From: Ascaris suum
Lineage: Eukaryota; Nematoda; Chromadorea; Rhabditida; Ascarididae
Length of the DNA stretch: 64,000 bases
Reading direction: 5' to 3'
NCBI GenBank assembly: GCA_013433145.1
Contig: CM024168.1
Coordinates: 1,364,001 to 1,428,000 of the forward strand
The notes below the pieces were generated by a model. That model ran no database searches, was not told the DNA's origin, and saw nothing but the letters and a program-made list of their open reading frames with translations. A program made the position numbers and the translations under genes. Positions 53,098 to 64,000 of the stretch are shown piece by piece (the first letter of the stretch is position 1; each line of letters opens with the position of its first letter).

Positions 53098-53640
53098 TTT
53101 CTTGACTCCCTTCTGCGTTTATGCGGTCTCGATCTTCCTGCAAAGGAAGTGGTGAAGCACCTAAGTGTTTACGTGAGTTCCGACCTTCGCTGGCATAATC
53201 GTTGTGTTGAAATTTAACGAAGCGCCGTTCAAGTTGGGAATCGTATTCTGCGTGTTCCGCTGTGCAGTTGTATAGAAAATTGTCGGAAAGCCCTCTTTGC
53301 TTACTGTCGTCCCATTCCGGAATACTGTGGTCAGGTTTGGTCGCCGTCCCTAAGAAAAAATATCGAGGTAAATTGAGAGAGTTCAACGGCGCTTCACCAA
53401 GGCGCCTTTTAGCGAAGCTTTTCGTGGATATTCCCAGCGTAATTATGAGCAGCGGCTTCGCATTTTTGACTTGAAACCTCTGTGGCATCGCAGAGCTCAG
53501 TTTGATTTACATTTATGTTTCAAGATCGTTAAAGGTTTCCCAGGCATTCCGTTTAAAAGCATTTTGTCCTTCACAAAGTTTCCATTGCGATCGAGGCTTC
53601 ACGCTCTTCAAATTAAGAGGAAGTCAACGAATGAGCTGAT
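53098..53640 (+). pseudogene. Decayed LINE fragment (CR1/jockey type), RT thumb and C-terminus
   Basis: Read with two or three frame changes and several stops, the plus strand gives VVKHLSVYVSSDLRWHNRC, then FAYCRPIPEYCGQVWSPSL, then YEQRLRIFDLKPLWHRRAQF and LCFKIVKG. This order matches the C-terminal end of CR1-type reverse transcriptases (LGV-VSSDL-W, RPI-EY-S-VWSP, Y-ERL--L-L-SL--RR---D---C-KI--G). It is on the opposite strand to the fragment at 44930-45150 and comes from a different part of the element. Confidence 0.82.
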
Positions 53641-54494
53641 TTGCTTAATTCTTTTGCTTACCATGTTACCTTGTTGTTCCCATCTGCAACTCCTTACCAT
53701 ATGGTGTGGTTATGGCTGGTAATTTGTCATGCTTTAAACGACGCTTGGAGCAGTGCAATCTGTCGGCGATACCCGCTAATTGTCGGTTGACTAATTATCA
53801 CACGTTCATTTCGGCATTCCCATATGTCTCTGTTCCTCATAATTTCTGGTCTTTCCTTTCGTCAACCGCCTTTTTGGGTTTTCAAATACGGTTATATGCA
53901 ATGTGGGTCTTACATGTGCTTTATTGCTTCCCTGTATATATACTATATTGGGCACGCAATCCCATGCTTTTTTTCATTCTTCAAGTGAATATTTTCATCA
54001 TCAGACTTCATACAATATCAGACAGACAGGTAAATAAACCACTTCAGATATTTTCACACGACTCTTTCACGTGTATGGCAGCCGCGCTGCCAATGATGGT
54101 TATCATTCGTTAATTCGCTGTTAATAAGAGATTTCTTTCACATTTAATATGGAAATGTTTATTGCAAATCAAATAAAATCATTTAAAAACAGAGTAACAA
54201 GGTGCAGTGCCAATATGGTAGTAGCACAGAAACAAGGAAAAGGTCTTCCGCTTCCTTGAATGGTTTCCACCACCTCCCAGCTTGAAAAGCTTTACAATAG
54301 AAAACCGTGGTAAGGCACCAGATGGACATCAAACCTAAAAACGACTTGTACTCATACCATACCGAACGAAATCCACACAAATGATTACGGGCTGGAGCAT
54401 GTAGATGTACATATGATTTAATCCATCACAGATGATCATTTCGGGAACATGGGTAAAACATGGCTAACATATGAGCAAACACTTCACAGAAAGA

Positions 54495-57400
54495 TCACTT
54501 CAAAAAGAAAGGAATAATTGATCGACATTTCATCATCTTCTTGACGCGTGATGGTGGCGGATACCTGCAAAAGTAATGATGTGAGGAAAATACACCTGCT
54601 TCTTTATAACAGGTAAAGAAGAAGAGAAATAATTGAATTCGGAAATGCTGGAATAATAAACGAAAAGTTACATGGAGTTTTGCAAAGAAAACATTGCAAT
54701 AAGGAAGATAGTTTCAACGATTGCCTCACAAGCGCAATTGTTTCTAGAGGAAATACCACAAGAGCCCTATGAAAGCACTTCAAATCTTCTCTTTTATTCA
54801 TATGAATCCCCTCATTTTGATACAGTAGCGTTAGCAACAACTAAAAGTTGAACAGCTCAATGACGCATTTCTACTACCCTCTTATTCGCAAACTATAGGC
54901 AATAAGGCAAAATTAATATGATTGTGGAAAGGAATATTACCCTTAGAAGTGTACCTTCGCGTAGCTTTCATACCGAGAGAGCAATGAATTAATAAAACGC
55001 GTCGTGGAGCAGATTCAAGAGGGGGCTAGCACATCCAACACTCAGCTATTTTTTCGCAATTTTAGTGGAACCTTATGTAATTTATACTCTTTAACGAAGA
55101 TATTTCAATCAACAGTTCAAGAAAAAGTTCCTATATTCACAAAACATTTCCGACACAGACACGCAGACACAAACGACACAACTGTTCTAGAAACGGAAAC
55201 TGCAGAAGAGACGAGTACAACTTTATAAACGGAAGGTGTGCATCCAACCTGAAGGCATCTCCAAATAGCGTGTAAACTTTGCCTTCGAAAGCGAAACAGA
55301 AAGTGGTACCTTGCTTGGGAATCGCTGCAATGAAAAACATTTCTCATTCATTAAAATATATTTTCAGCTTGATATCTAGAGAATTGAAGAAAATGAAAAA
55401 CTCGAAGCTATCACAACTGCTCGAATTTCCGCTTCCCACTAGAAAACCTTCTACCATATGCCTCTTAAAAATTATTTCTTCGACACAAGAATTATCTCTG
55501 AAAATAATTCCCTTCTATCATATCTAAGAGACCGTTCAAGTGTTCCCTAAAAGATTTCGAAGTTTCATATATTATCATATGGTACTAATGCCTTTCAGTC
55601 TACTTTCCCAATAGGCAAACGCACATAAAACAACAAATCACAATAGACAAACCCAATAAAATAAACAATAAATTATGAAAAACAAACTCCCTGTTAATAA
55701 AAGCTATCCTTTTGCGTACAAGATCTATCCCTGAGCATGGGCAAAAATAAAAGCCCCGAGGTCATTCAAAAATTGATGCCGTTTATATACAAACAAATCC
55801 GGTAAATCATTAGAAGGGATAACAACTGAAATTTAAGAGTGCGAAGGAAGATGACGATGAAATAGCTGTCATATGGATGCCGATGGCTAAAAATATAAAG
55901 ATGGAATCATAATACAGAATGGTGCTAAATATTGCCCATGATTTTCTAATAACCAAAAAATTTTCAAATACTATAGGTAAAAATGGGAGAACTATACCAA
56001 GAAATAGTTCAACGTAACTTACTTAATAGCCGATCCATCTTTGTGATCAACTGGAATGTCTGCCTTGTTTCACGAGCCACAATACCATGAAGACCAATCT
56101 CAAATAGCCAATTGCTAGAAGGTTGTGAATGACGCCTACAGTTTCACTAAATATGAGAAACACTTAATGAAATGGACGCATAGAACCTCTCAAATGAAAA
56201 ACCATCGAATCGATGAAGAAAATATTGACAAACAGAACTAAACATTATAACACATCAAATGAACTAATGTTATTTCTTTATTAGGGAACAAAAAATTTGT
56301 TGAGGCGACTTGATAAGATGTCTACGTGATTGAAACCCTTCCCATCATGATTTGATTTTATGATAAACACCATAAGATTGCCATCCGTATGCGTGAGAAT
56401 CCCCATTTGCAGAGCACGGTGGTAACTTGAACAATTCCGAGCCAAACATAGTGCAACAAAATGCGATATATTACGAACTCATAGCAGAGAATGAATTGTC
56501 CTATACGTCTGTAGAATAGTGAAAATGGACAGCCATGCCTATACCTGAGAGGGGTTGTTGGCATCAATGACCATAAGAAGACAACCATGGAAGTCGGCTT
56601 TTAAAATGCGCTCGTCGGCTCGTTTCGTTGTCGCATTTAGTAGGCCACCAAAATAGTCACACCACATCTCATATAGAGGCTCGAATTGTGCATACCTTCA
56701 ATGAACATAAATAATTGTCCCAGTTACCTTAGAGAACCGAACCTATCGAATTGAAATGAATCATCATAAGGCAGATGACTACAGCGAGTTAGCAACGGAG
56801 TAAGGTTTTCGTGATAAGAATGCTGCAATTTAATGCCGATTTCTTATCATTTTTTAAAATTACATTCAACAGAATTCATTGGAATTCATCCTTTTGAATA
56901 GCGCACAATTACATATTGCAATTACTTTTGCAATTAAATGATTATTAAAAATTGCATAATAAGAATTTGACCTCTGAACTCTTCTCTATCTAAGCAATTT
57001 TATTAATTCAGTTTTCAGTTAATAAACTATCAAGGTAAAGCAGAATAAAGCAAGCGAAAGTCGTGTAGCGGTGAAGATGGCATGACATGCGCTTTTGCAC
57101 TCGGATCCGTCAAAACAAAACTACAAAACGACTACAATATATCTATGAGAACGCATGAACAAATCGAGCGTTTTATAGTGAAATTCGCTTTCTATATCCT
57201 ATATCCTACCGATATCCTCTAAAAACTTCGTTTTTTTTTAAAGATTTTATAGCAAAAAGTAACCCGGTCGATACTAAAACCTATGTGAAATTTTGCCACT
57301 TATAGGTGAGTATAGGTTCATCAAGAAACTAGTGAATCAAGTTTTAAGTTGGTGCAAGAGATCAGCCTTTTATATAAATAGTATATGCCAAATTTGGTAG

Positions 57401-58104
57401 ATTTTTGAGTTGTTGAAAGGCAGACGTCATATCTTCCATGATTTCTGAGTTGATAGACAAATATCATATATAATCAAACATACGCCGACATATATACACA
57501 CGGACCAATAAGACTTCGGAATTATGTGCCTTGCAAACAAAAGCAAAAATGCATGGAAGAAAAACCACGAATATTCAAACAATTCTTGCAGTTGGTAATC
57601 ATCGTTGTCACACTCTTTTCAATCGTTGTTTTCCTCCCTTCCTTACCTATACGATGCTTACAATAAAACCTCAACAAATCAATAAGTCAATAAATCAATA
57701 AATCAATGAATCAGTAATAAAACCTGCAATAGAGAGATTAAGAAGAATTGTCGCCAGCCAAACGGTTTAAACACTCCCAGTTATACAGTTCTTGTCTCGT
57801 TCCCCGCCTTCTTATGCAGCTAAATAACTCAATAAAGTGCAAATAATCTAAATCACTGAAAGAAATTTTTGTTCTCTCGTATATTTTGTGCGTTAGCAAT
57901 AATTAAGAAAAATATAAAACTCGCAAAACAACTAACTTGAGACTCTTGAGATCTTCGGTTCGTACACGTCGACGAACAAAATTGCTGATCGCTCGTGTAT
58001 GTATTCGACGCTCACGTTTTATCCTCTTTTCCAGAACGAACGTCTTATATGGATTTGTAAACTCAACGTTCGATTTCGCTTCATTCATCTCCATAGAGCA
58101 ATCA
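54495..58104 (-). CDS. POP4: RNase P/MRP protein subunit p29 (POP4)
   Basis: POP4/Rpp29 is a core protein of RNase P, which removes tRNA 5' leaders, and of RNase MRP. Exons are 58104-57933 (ATG at 58094; TTTCAG ends just before 58104), 56822-56728, 56695-56545, 56098-56023, 55324-55249 and 54564-54495 (stop TGA). With the first donor at 57933 the protein has about 209 residues, near the usual length of animal Rpp29. Family landmarks are QFEPLYEMWCDYFGGLL, then LKADFHGCLLMVIDANNPSQ, IGLHGIVARETRQTFQLITK, DRLLTIPKQGTTFCFAF and VYTLFGDAFRYPPPSR. They parallel LPLHELW, LLKADLHGAIISV, GITGILLQET, KIITKEDRLKVIPK and YIYGSKF of human Rpp29. All later junctions agree in phase. The first donor does not: the best-looking site (AA|GTTAGT, exon end 57937) leaves the wrong phase, so either TTA|GTTGTT is used or a small exon between 57900 and 56850 was missed. 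Confidence 0.9.
57660..57722. repeat. AATCAATA-type tandem repeat
   Basis: Several copies of AATCAATAA with small changes, in the first POP4 intron. Simple sequence. Confidence 0.8.
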
Positions 58105-58304
58105 CTGAAACATTTTATAGCGCCGCATACATAATTGTTATAAACGCAACAGAAATAACGAAAAAAAAATGAGGCGTTCCTTTCGCATTTGCGAAATTTA
58201 ACCACTAATATTTGAAAGCTTACAGCTTTATAATTGAGCATGAAGTTACCTGAAAAGGTGGTAAAACCTCGAAAGATTGAGGCGTCAACTCCCGAGCATT
58301 GATC
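58105..58304. promoter_or_regulatory. Possible bidirectional promoter interval
   Basis: About 200 bp separate the POP4 5' end (minus) from the start of the candidate small gene (plus). A shared promoter is an inference from spacing only; no motif stands out. Confidence 0.3.
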
Positions 58305-58613
58305 ATGACGCTAAAAATTTTCAAAATTGCTGAGCAAAAACAAGCAGAAAAGCACGCCAAGATGACCAGTACAGTTCCGTACGATGTGTGCTTTTTGCGC
58401 TTCGCCTATGAAGTAAGCCGACTGTGCAAACTTGTCAAAAACGAAGAAAATTCCCCAAGGATATGCTTTCCAATGAAGCGTTTTTTGGATAAAGAGTTGG
58501 TATAGCTCAGGAATAAAAACAACTCAACCACATCTGATTGATTGCAGGATAAATCTGACCAATTTGACCAATTAAAGGTGGCCTTAAACGGTGGCAACTC
58601 ATGCAAAATGTGA
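58305..58613 (+). CDS. Small unidentified protein, 86 codons, two exons
   Basis: Exon 58305-58499 starts with ATG and ends at a GTATAG donor. A 48-bp intron ends in GATTGCAG, and exon 58548-58613 runs to TGA. Both exons are in phase and together encode 86 residues, starting MTLKIFKIAEQKQAEKHAKM and containing VPYDVCFLRFAYEVSRLCKL. The composition is charged and helical, with no signal peptide or membrane segment. I do not recognise the family. A very short intron with good signals supports a real gene. Against it, the gene is small and the minus strand also carries an open frame just beyond its end. Confidence 0.42.
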
Positions 58614-58627
58614 TTTACTATGACAAA

Positions 58628-58822
58628 TTACAAATAGGAGATATCCGATGGTATAATGAACCCGAACTCTACTGCCGTCACATCTATGGTTTTCAGGTCG
58701 CACTTATCAGGTATGCATGTACACACCGTTTCTACGCAACGCGACCTCTTTTCGCGATATAACGAAAGCAACGATCGTACATCACATTCCACTCGCCTCT
58801 CGAACAATAAACGTCTCCTCAC
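58628..58822 (-). CDS. Doubtful open frame, Cys-rich C-terminus
   Basis: A minus-strand frame of 64 codons ending in TAA at 58628, with a protein-like segment ending CVETVCTCIPDKCDLKTIDV and further residues. A stop lies just upstream in frame and no clean acceptor was found, so it may be chance or part of a missed gene between POP4 and the ZC3H18-like gene. Confidence 0.18.
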   Translation of the reverse strand: MRRRLLFERRVECDVRSLLSLYREKRSRCVETVCTCIPDKCDLKTIDVTAVEFGFIIPSDISYL

Positions 58823-58944
58823 CGAAATTGCTCATACAAACAATTTCAAGTTTTTTTTTTGAAGGGCACCAATTTGTCGGCGAATAAAGACTCCAACCGG
58901 ATGCTTCAATCTATTCCTTGTTCTCCGATTGCCTTAGAATGCTT

Positions 58945-59157
58945 TTATAGACGAATCTGTGACGTTCTTAAATACTTTTTAAATTCATCAGTCGCATTAA
59001 CGGCCCCTTTTACTGCTCGCCAACTACAATAAATCATTAACGAACGACCTTCACAATACTTTATGGTCATATCTTTTCCCACTCGCCGACTATTCCCCTT
59101 CCTAATATTATATCTCCAGCGATGTAGCTCAAGAATTTCCCATTCATTTGAAAACAT
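58945..59157 (-). CDS. Doubtful open frame, 70 codons
   Basis: From ATG at 59157 the minus strand is open for 70 codons and has protein-like composition (NEWEILELHRWRYNIRK, then VGKDMTIKYCEGRSLMIYC). No homology recognised and no splice partner found. It could join the frame at 58822-58628 in one gene, but I could not find a donor and acceptor pair in phase. Confidence 0.2.
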   Translation of the reverse strand: MFSNEWEILELHRWRYNIRKGNSRRVGKDMTIKYCEGRSLMIYCSWRAVKGAVNATDEFKKYLRTSQIRL

Positions 59158-61524
59158 AAAATATCGAAGTGCAAAAAAAAAGAAAAAGAATTTCGAGAGG
59201 CACTTATCGTAAAAGCCTACTTCATATTCTTGGCGTAAAATTAGCATAGTCATCCAAGCTATATGTTTATATATCATAACAGAACAACTATGAGATCATT
59301 GCTAGTATCTGGACATTTTTGTCGTTTCAAGAAACCCTAAACGACAAATAATATAACGATATGGAGATAACATAGCCATCGGTATTCTTCATAAAGCATG
59401 TTGCGAAATAAAATAGCTTCTTATGCTGTGGAATATATAGCAAATTCTATGAATATAGCATACTTGGAATCACCTCGGTTAGATATACCAAACTTCATAA
59501 TTAAAATTGCTGAATTTTATATCATATCATAAATTTTACAATATGTTATCGTTTTATTAAAAAGAAGAACAAACAAACAAGCAAAAATAAATAATAATGC
59601 GAGAATGCCAAATCGTTGATTAGACGCTAAAATATTATTATTTACACAAGATAAGACATTTTTTAATGCATATATAAAACATCCATAAACAAGTAATTAA
59701 ATTCGCAAAGAAAAAGAAAAATTACAACTCATATGACGATACGCTCTGATCCATTTGAAAACAATAAAGGTGTGATCAAACGATTGAATATTTTATTATC
59801 TTCATAAAACTTTGATGCCGAAAACATTCGACCTAATCAAACAACGCGCCGATTATGCCTATAAATCGGCAATATCACACAGCGATACTGATTTGGGGCC
59901 AACAAAACCAATTGTTTCATCTTCCCTCCCTCTCTTCCCCTTCCCCTTGTGAAGCTCCTCATCGAAATAAGCGCCTTTCCGTTCGCTACCTTTGACACCT
60001 CAGCAATACAAGCATCAGCCTTCCAACGAGGAAATAAACAAGAAAGCGCTAGTGAAACGTGCCAAAGATATTAATGCGTATTAGCTCAACTACGCGGAAT
60101 AAATTGATTTCGCTAGACGAATATCTTTTAGGTCTTAAAACAATCTCGTTTTATATGCTACTCCTACCTACCTATTTTCCTTAAATTTCTGCAAATCTCT
60201 AAAACCAGAAAATTAAAAATCGGTAAAATAATCGAAAGAAAACCAAAAAAATGAAGAAAAAAAAATCAAATAATACCCCACAAAAGAAAAACAAATAAAA
60301 CAAATAAATAAGCAATTTCAGGTCAAAGAAGAATTTCGATTTCAACTAAAATTCCCAATTTTTTTCTTGCGCTCACAATCGAAATAGTACTTTTCCTTCT
60401 TAATAACAAAAAAAAAGAACAACAATACAAACAACGATCAAGAAAGTACAGATAATCTACTCCGTAAACGTTCAAATATTATATAGTTCACCTAGTTGGT
60501 TAGAATACAACAGTTATAATTATCACTCAAACGATTACCATAAGAAATGCTTAAAAAGCAGATGACGTTCATAAGATTATCAACGACAAATTACACAATA
60601 AAAAAAAAGCAAATAAGAAGCATAATTTATATGCAAAGATTATAGATGCATATACTAATATCATTTAGCACTTTCTTTTCCTCTCCCAACGATCGCAAAT
60701 TCTCATTATCTCTAAAAGTTTTTGCATAAGAGGCAAATAAATATAATTTTTAAAAAATGGATAATTTACAATATCGGCCCAAACAACTTTATAAAGAGCG
60801 TAAACAATTTTGTGCACTTCTAATTGATAACCACAAATGAGCAAAAACGCTGACTGATTAAAACGAAAACTCGCTATGCGAAGTGAAGATGTGTTAGAAA
60901 AGAAAAGAAGATCCGGTGAAAGAGTTAAGTTTCACAGGTGAACTCAATAACAAAAAAATACTTATCAAGACTTTTTGTTTCAAAAAGAAATATTTTATTA
61001 CTTCTATTGAAAGAAATTCTTGCAACTGGAAAAGACGTCAGCTACGGCGTAACATGATTTCCGACATTATCATAGACCTCCTCATATCCTAAAAACTTTT
61101 TTGCAAATAAAATTCCTTCGGAAGATTTTTAAATTGGCAATACAAATAAAAGGTGAAAAACCCAAAAGTTGACAGAATTTCTGCCTAACAATTTCTGCCA
61201 TTTTCTATTATCCCGTTCAACGCTACGCTATACGTAATTTACTGATTGACCCAAATTTCAAAACATCAGACTAAAGTTGACTGAATTGCGCGTAAAAATT
61301 TTTTCACCAATTGCTTGTATCGGTGTCGGACACCTATTACTTTAAATATTTCCTCACTTAAATTAATAATTAAAGAACTAGAAACAAATATGACCGTCTC
61401 CGAAACACTCACATCCATTACGGCACTAACCGATGGATTCTCTATTGTGATTTCGGCAAATAATAGTGATTATCTTACCAGATCAACAATAAAATCACAA
61501 GAAATGAGCATAAAATAAAATCAG
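59158..61524. other. AT-rich intergenic DNA
   Basis: Very AT-rich with many A-runs and AATAAA-like words. A plus-strand frame at 61315-61518 has no domain and no splice context. I see no gene here. The 3' UTR of the ZC3H18-like gene occupies the right end. Confidence 0.6.
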
Positions 61525-63455
61525 TCAGGCGATCGGTCGGCTCCGTTTCCGTGCGATTGCCTCCTCAACGCACTTCAGCTGTCTAAGTAACTCTGCACGA
61601 CGCTCTTCTTTTTCTGCTTCGTTATCCACGTAATCATCGTCTGCAATCATAACACCGCATACAGCCGGTTATGGCGCCCACGAACCTCATATCCTTTTAG
61701 AGCATTACTTCATTCATCCCCAACCGGATTCTTCTAGACAAAGAATCCACTCCTCATGTACATTTGCCCAATCGTTACCGCATCACATCTAGCCATCAAT
61801 GAACTAGCAACTACATCCGAACACTTCCCTCATCCCAAATAACTACCACATGACTTTTCACTTTTATATGTTACCTTAGCAAAGATGTCAGTGTAAAAAG
61901 AGGTAATCGAGAGAAACCCTTAATGCTTCCACTAATCCCATCTTCCTCGCAGAAACAAGCCTCCTGACCTTCTCTCATCCTCGAACAATTAAAAAAAATC
62001 CATTTGCAGCATCGATCAAAACGTTTTGATAGGGATATCAAAATAATAAACCACAAACAAACCATCGAACTCATTGAACCTTCGGACGCCACCTCGTCTT
62101 TCGCTACTAACATTTCGCGAACTTCGATGCGATCGCACACCACGTGCCGTTGGTGAGATGCTCTTGCGACGCACATATGGTGAGGCAGAATGCGAACTTG
62201 ACCGCGATATACTCTGCAAATAATCACATGCTAATTCAACGGAAACGAACTGAACAGCAAATGAGGATTTTATTCTTTTTGTATTCTCCACCAAAGTTCT
62301 AGCTTTCTTTAGTAATTTCCTCTCCCGTATTCTCCAACAACAAGAAGAACATGATATATACGTGATTCGATATATATGCTTGCCGATAAGGCTATATATG
62401 ATAACAAATAGCAAAGTTTTCTTTATATCACGCGCGTTGATTACATTCAGTCATATTATTTAATTACCCCCAACAGTCTTAATCTTTTGGAGCACTAAAC
62501 TTTTTCAGAGACGAAGGTTAGAATAAAGCAAAAGCCAAGGGACACAGCAGAGCAAAGAAAGACTGCATTACGAAAACAGGAAACAGCGCGCAATAAGTCA
62601 AATCCGGCACTAGAATTGGAATGGAATTTATTCCTCCAAAACTTCGACAGTTTTGACGAAAGAATCTGCTTGACATCATGCTAGGGAGGAAGCCAGGACC
62701 CGCCCTCCTTTTTATCTGCCATAGCTGGATAGCACCTACCTTCACCCACACTAAAAACAAAACGAGACAAAACAGTAAACGAATACGTGCATGATACACG
62801 AGTAGAAATGCTTTTATAGTACATATTAAACTCTTAGGAACTTCATTAAAAAATAAATATCATTTGCGAAGCCACAATCAAAGATATCACACCTTAGGTA
62901 CCAACCAGCTTCTTCAACTACTACCACTTCCTCCCCACCACATAAATAAAGTACCAACCAGCTTCTTCAACTACTACCTCGCTCCCATCGAACAAATAAA
63001 ACGAGATTTATTTCTTTCAATAAAAATAAAGTTTTAAATTTATAGCGCCTCACATATTCCCCATTTCCGAACGCGCTAAGCCAAAATCGCGCAGAACGCG
63101 GCGCCCCCATTTTCCCAATACAATCTGCACTTTGCATGCTCCAACCTCCCAGGTATTAGCTTCGAACGCTGCTGTTGTTTAGTCATCCAATCAGCGTATT
63201 CATTAATGAACTAAGAAAATGCTTCTGCTGCATCACAGCATCTCTGGCGGGCTACAGCGATGCAAAAAACAACAACAACAACAAACCTTATCATCATCAC
63301 CACTTCGTTCTTCGTCATCACTTGAGACGGCCTCAGCGTTTGCATCCGGGGAAAGTGGAATTCCCTCGGTGGGAAGACCGTCGTCGTCGTTCATGGAACG
63401 TCCTTTACGACGATAAGCTGCTGGCTCAGCATCATCGTCGCTAGTGCTGCTGCTT
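61525..63455 (-). CDS. ZC3H18-like protein, C-terminal part
   Basis: Three exons join in phase: 63455-63287, 62213-62063 and 61640-61525 (stop TGA). The first encodes an acidic, Ser-rich segment (SSDDEERSGDDDK), the second an Arg/Ser-rich segment (SISRSSSHSASPYVRRKSIS), and the last a helix EERRAELLRQLKCVEEAIAR followed by KRSR. That tail closely matches the extreme C-terminus of vertebrate ZC3H18 (RREELLKQLKAVEDAIARKR), a nuclear CCCH zinc-finger protein linking the cap-binding complex to RNA export or decay. The order acidic, RS-rich, short helix also fits. The CCCH finger itself is not visible and would lie upstream, beyond the right edge. The first base of the exon at 63455 completes a split codon, so more coding sequence precedes it. 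A possible small exon ends at a GTAAGG donor near 63959. Other RS-rich nuclear proteins remain possible. Confidence 0.62.
62898..62978. repeat. 28-bp direct repeat, 53-bp period
   Basis: Two copies of a unit beginning GTACCAACCAGCTTCTTCAA, at about 62898 and 62951, inside an intron of the ZC3H18-like gene. Local duplication. Confidence 0.9.
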
Positions 63456-64000
63456 CTGCAAATAAACGGCTTTACCTCATAAGAACAGCGCTAACAAATC
63501 GACCTCAAATTACCGTTTAAAATCTCCTCCAAACGAAGTCAAAGCTGATTCGCTGCATAATGCGGCAATAATGCAGCATTATCGAGTTGCATTTGCAGCT
63601 TTTTATATAATGTTGTGTAGAAGTTGCGTCATAAGATATGACCTCAACCATACTGTTGCATACAGCGACGCTATTTTATCAAGTCCCGAGTTAAAACAAT
63701 AAATCCGATCTTCTTAGGAAGTAGCGTCTGGGCTTCAAAGAAGGTAGCAGACTGCCGAAAACCAACTCTCCCCCCCCCCCCCTCCCTCCTCATAAAATTT
63801 TATAACTGAACCCTAGATGCACGAACAAGGATAGGGTGACAAAGCAACAGAGTGCACAAATTATCAACTCAGCAAGTCACATCAAACGATGCAATTGATT
63901 AATCCTGCTGCCAAAATCTTTTGAGCAATTTTACAGCGCAATTTCATGAACCTTACCTGACGTTAAGGTTGTGGCTAAAAAGTGAAACACAGAACTTTTC
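63456..64000. other. Intron of the ZC3H18-like gene with C13 run
   Basis: Holds a run of 13 C at 63770-63782 and possibly a small exon ending at about 63959 (GTCAG before a GTAAGG donor). The frame of that candidate would supply the two bases needed by the exon at 63455, but it is too short to confirm. Confidence 0.35.

Overview
This is a eukaryotic window and most likely nematode. Genes are split by introns whose acceptors are almost all TTTTCAG, TTTGCAG or TTATAG. Several first coding exons sit a few bases downstream of an unpaired TTTCAG, as expected for spliced-leader trans-splicing. Introns and intergenic DNA are AT-rich, with many C/G homopolymer runs and decayed LINE and palindromic elements. 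I could not fix the species.

Layout. The left end (1-6900, + strand) holds the last exons of tomosyn (tom-1): the end of its beta-propeller region, the linker, and the C-terminal R-SNARE helix. From about 9.2 to 13.4 kb there is a repeat island with no convincing gene. Its striking part is a 740-bp palindrome built from a short repeated GGTAGATCAAAA unit that flips orientation at the centre. From 18.7 kb to the right edge, almost everything lies head-to-tail on the minus strand. In transcription order (right to left) the genes are: a ZC3H18-like protein (63455-61525), RNase P/MRP subunit POP4/Rpp29 (58104-54495), a CGR1/CCDC86-like ribosome-biogenesis factor (51491-50045), a BED zinc-finger/hAT-derived protein (47948-46563), translin-associated factor X/TRAX (42983-37426), an unidentified gene with an acidic linker (about 33318-31277), and the autophagy protease ATG4 (29963-18660). 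A possible small plus-strand gene of 86 codons (58305-58613) starts about 200 bp from POP4 in divergent orientation.

I built the gene models by hand, joining exons only where codon phase agreed across each splice. ATG4 (11 exons, 443 aa), TRAX (7 exons, 301 aa) and CGR1 (3 exons, 148 aa) close completely, and their key residues are present. POP4 has one unresolved first donor. The ZC3H18-like and tomosyn genes run off the window.

Function. Much of the minus-strand block concerns RNA processing: RNase P, a pre-rRNA factor, the TRAX subunit of the C3PO nuclease, and a ZC3H18-like nuclear RNA factor. ATG4 handles ATG8 processing in autophagy, and tomosyn restrains SNARE-driven vesicle fusion. 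Mobile DNA is represented by two decayed CR1/jockey-type reverse transcriptase fragments on opposite strands, a 390-bp foldback element, and a BED/hAT gene without a transposase core. I saw no tRNA, rRNA, CRISPR array or intact transposon.
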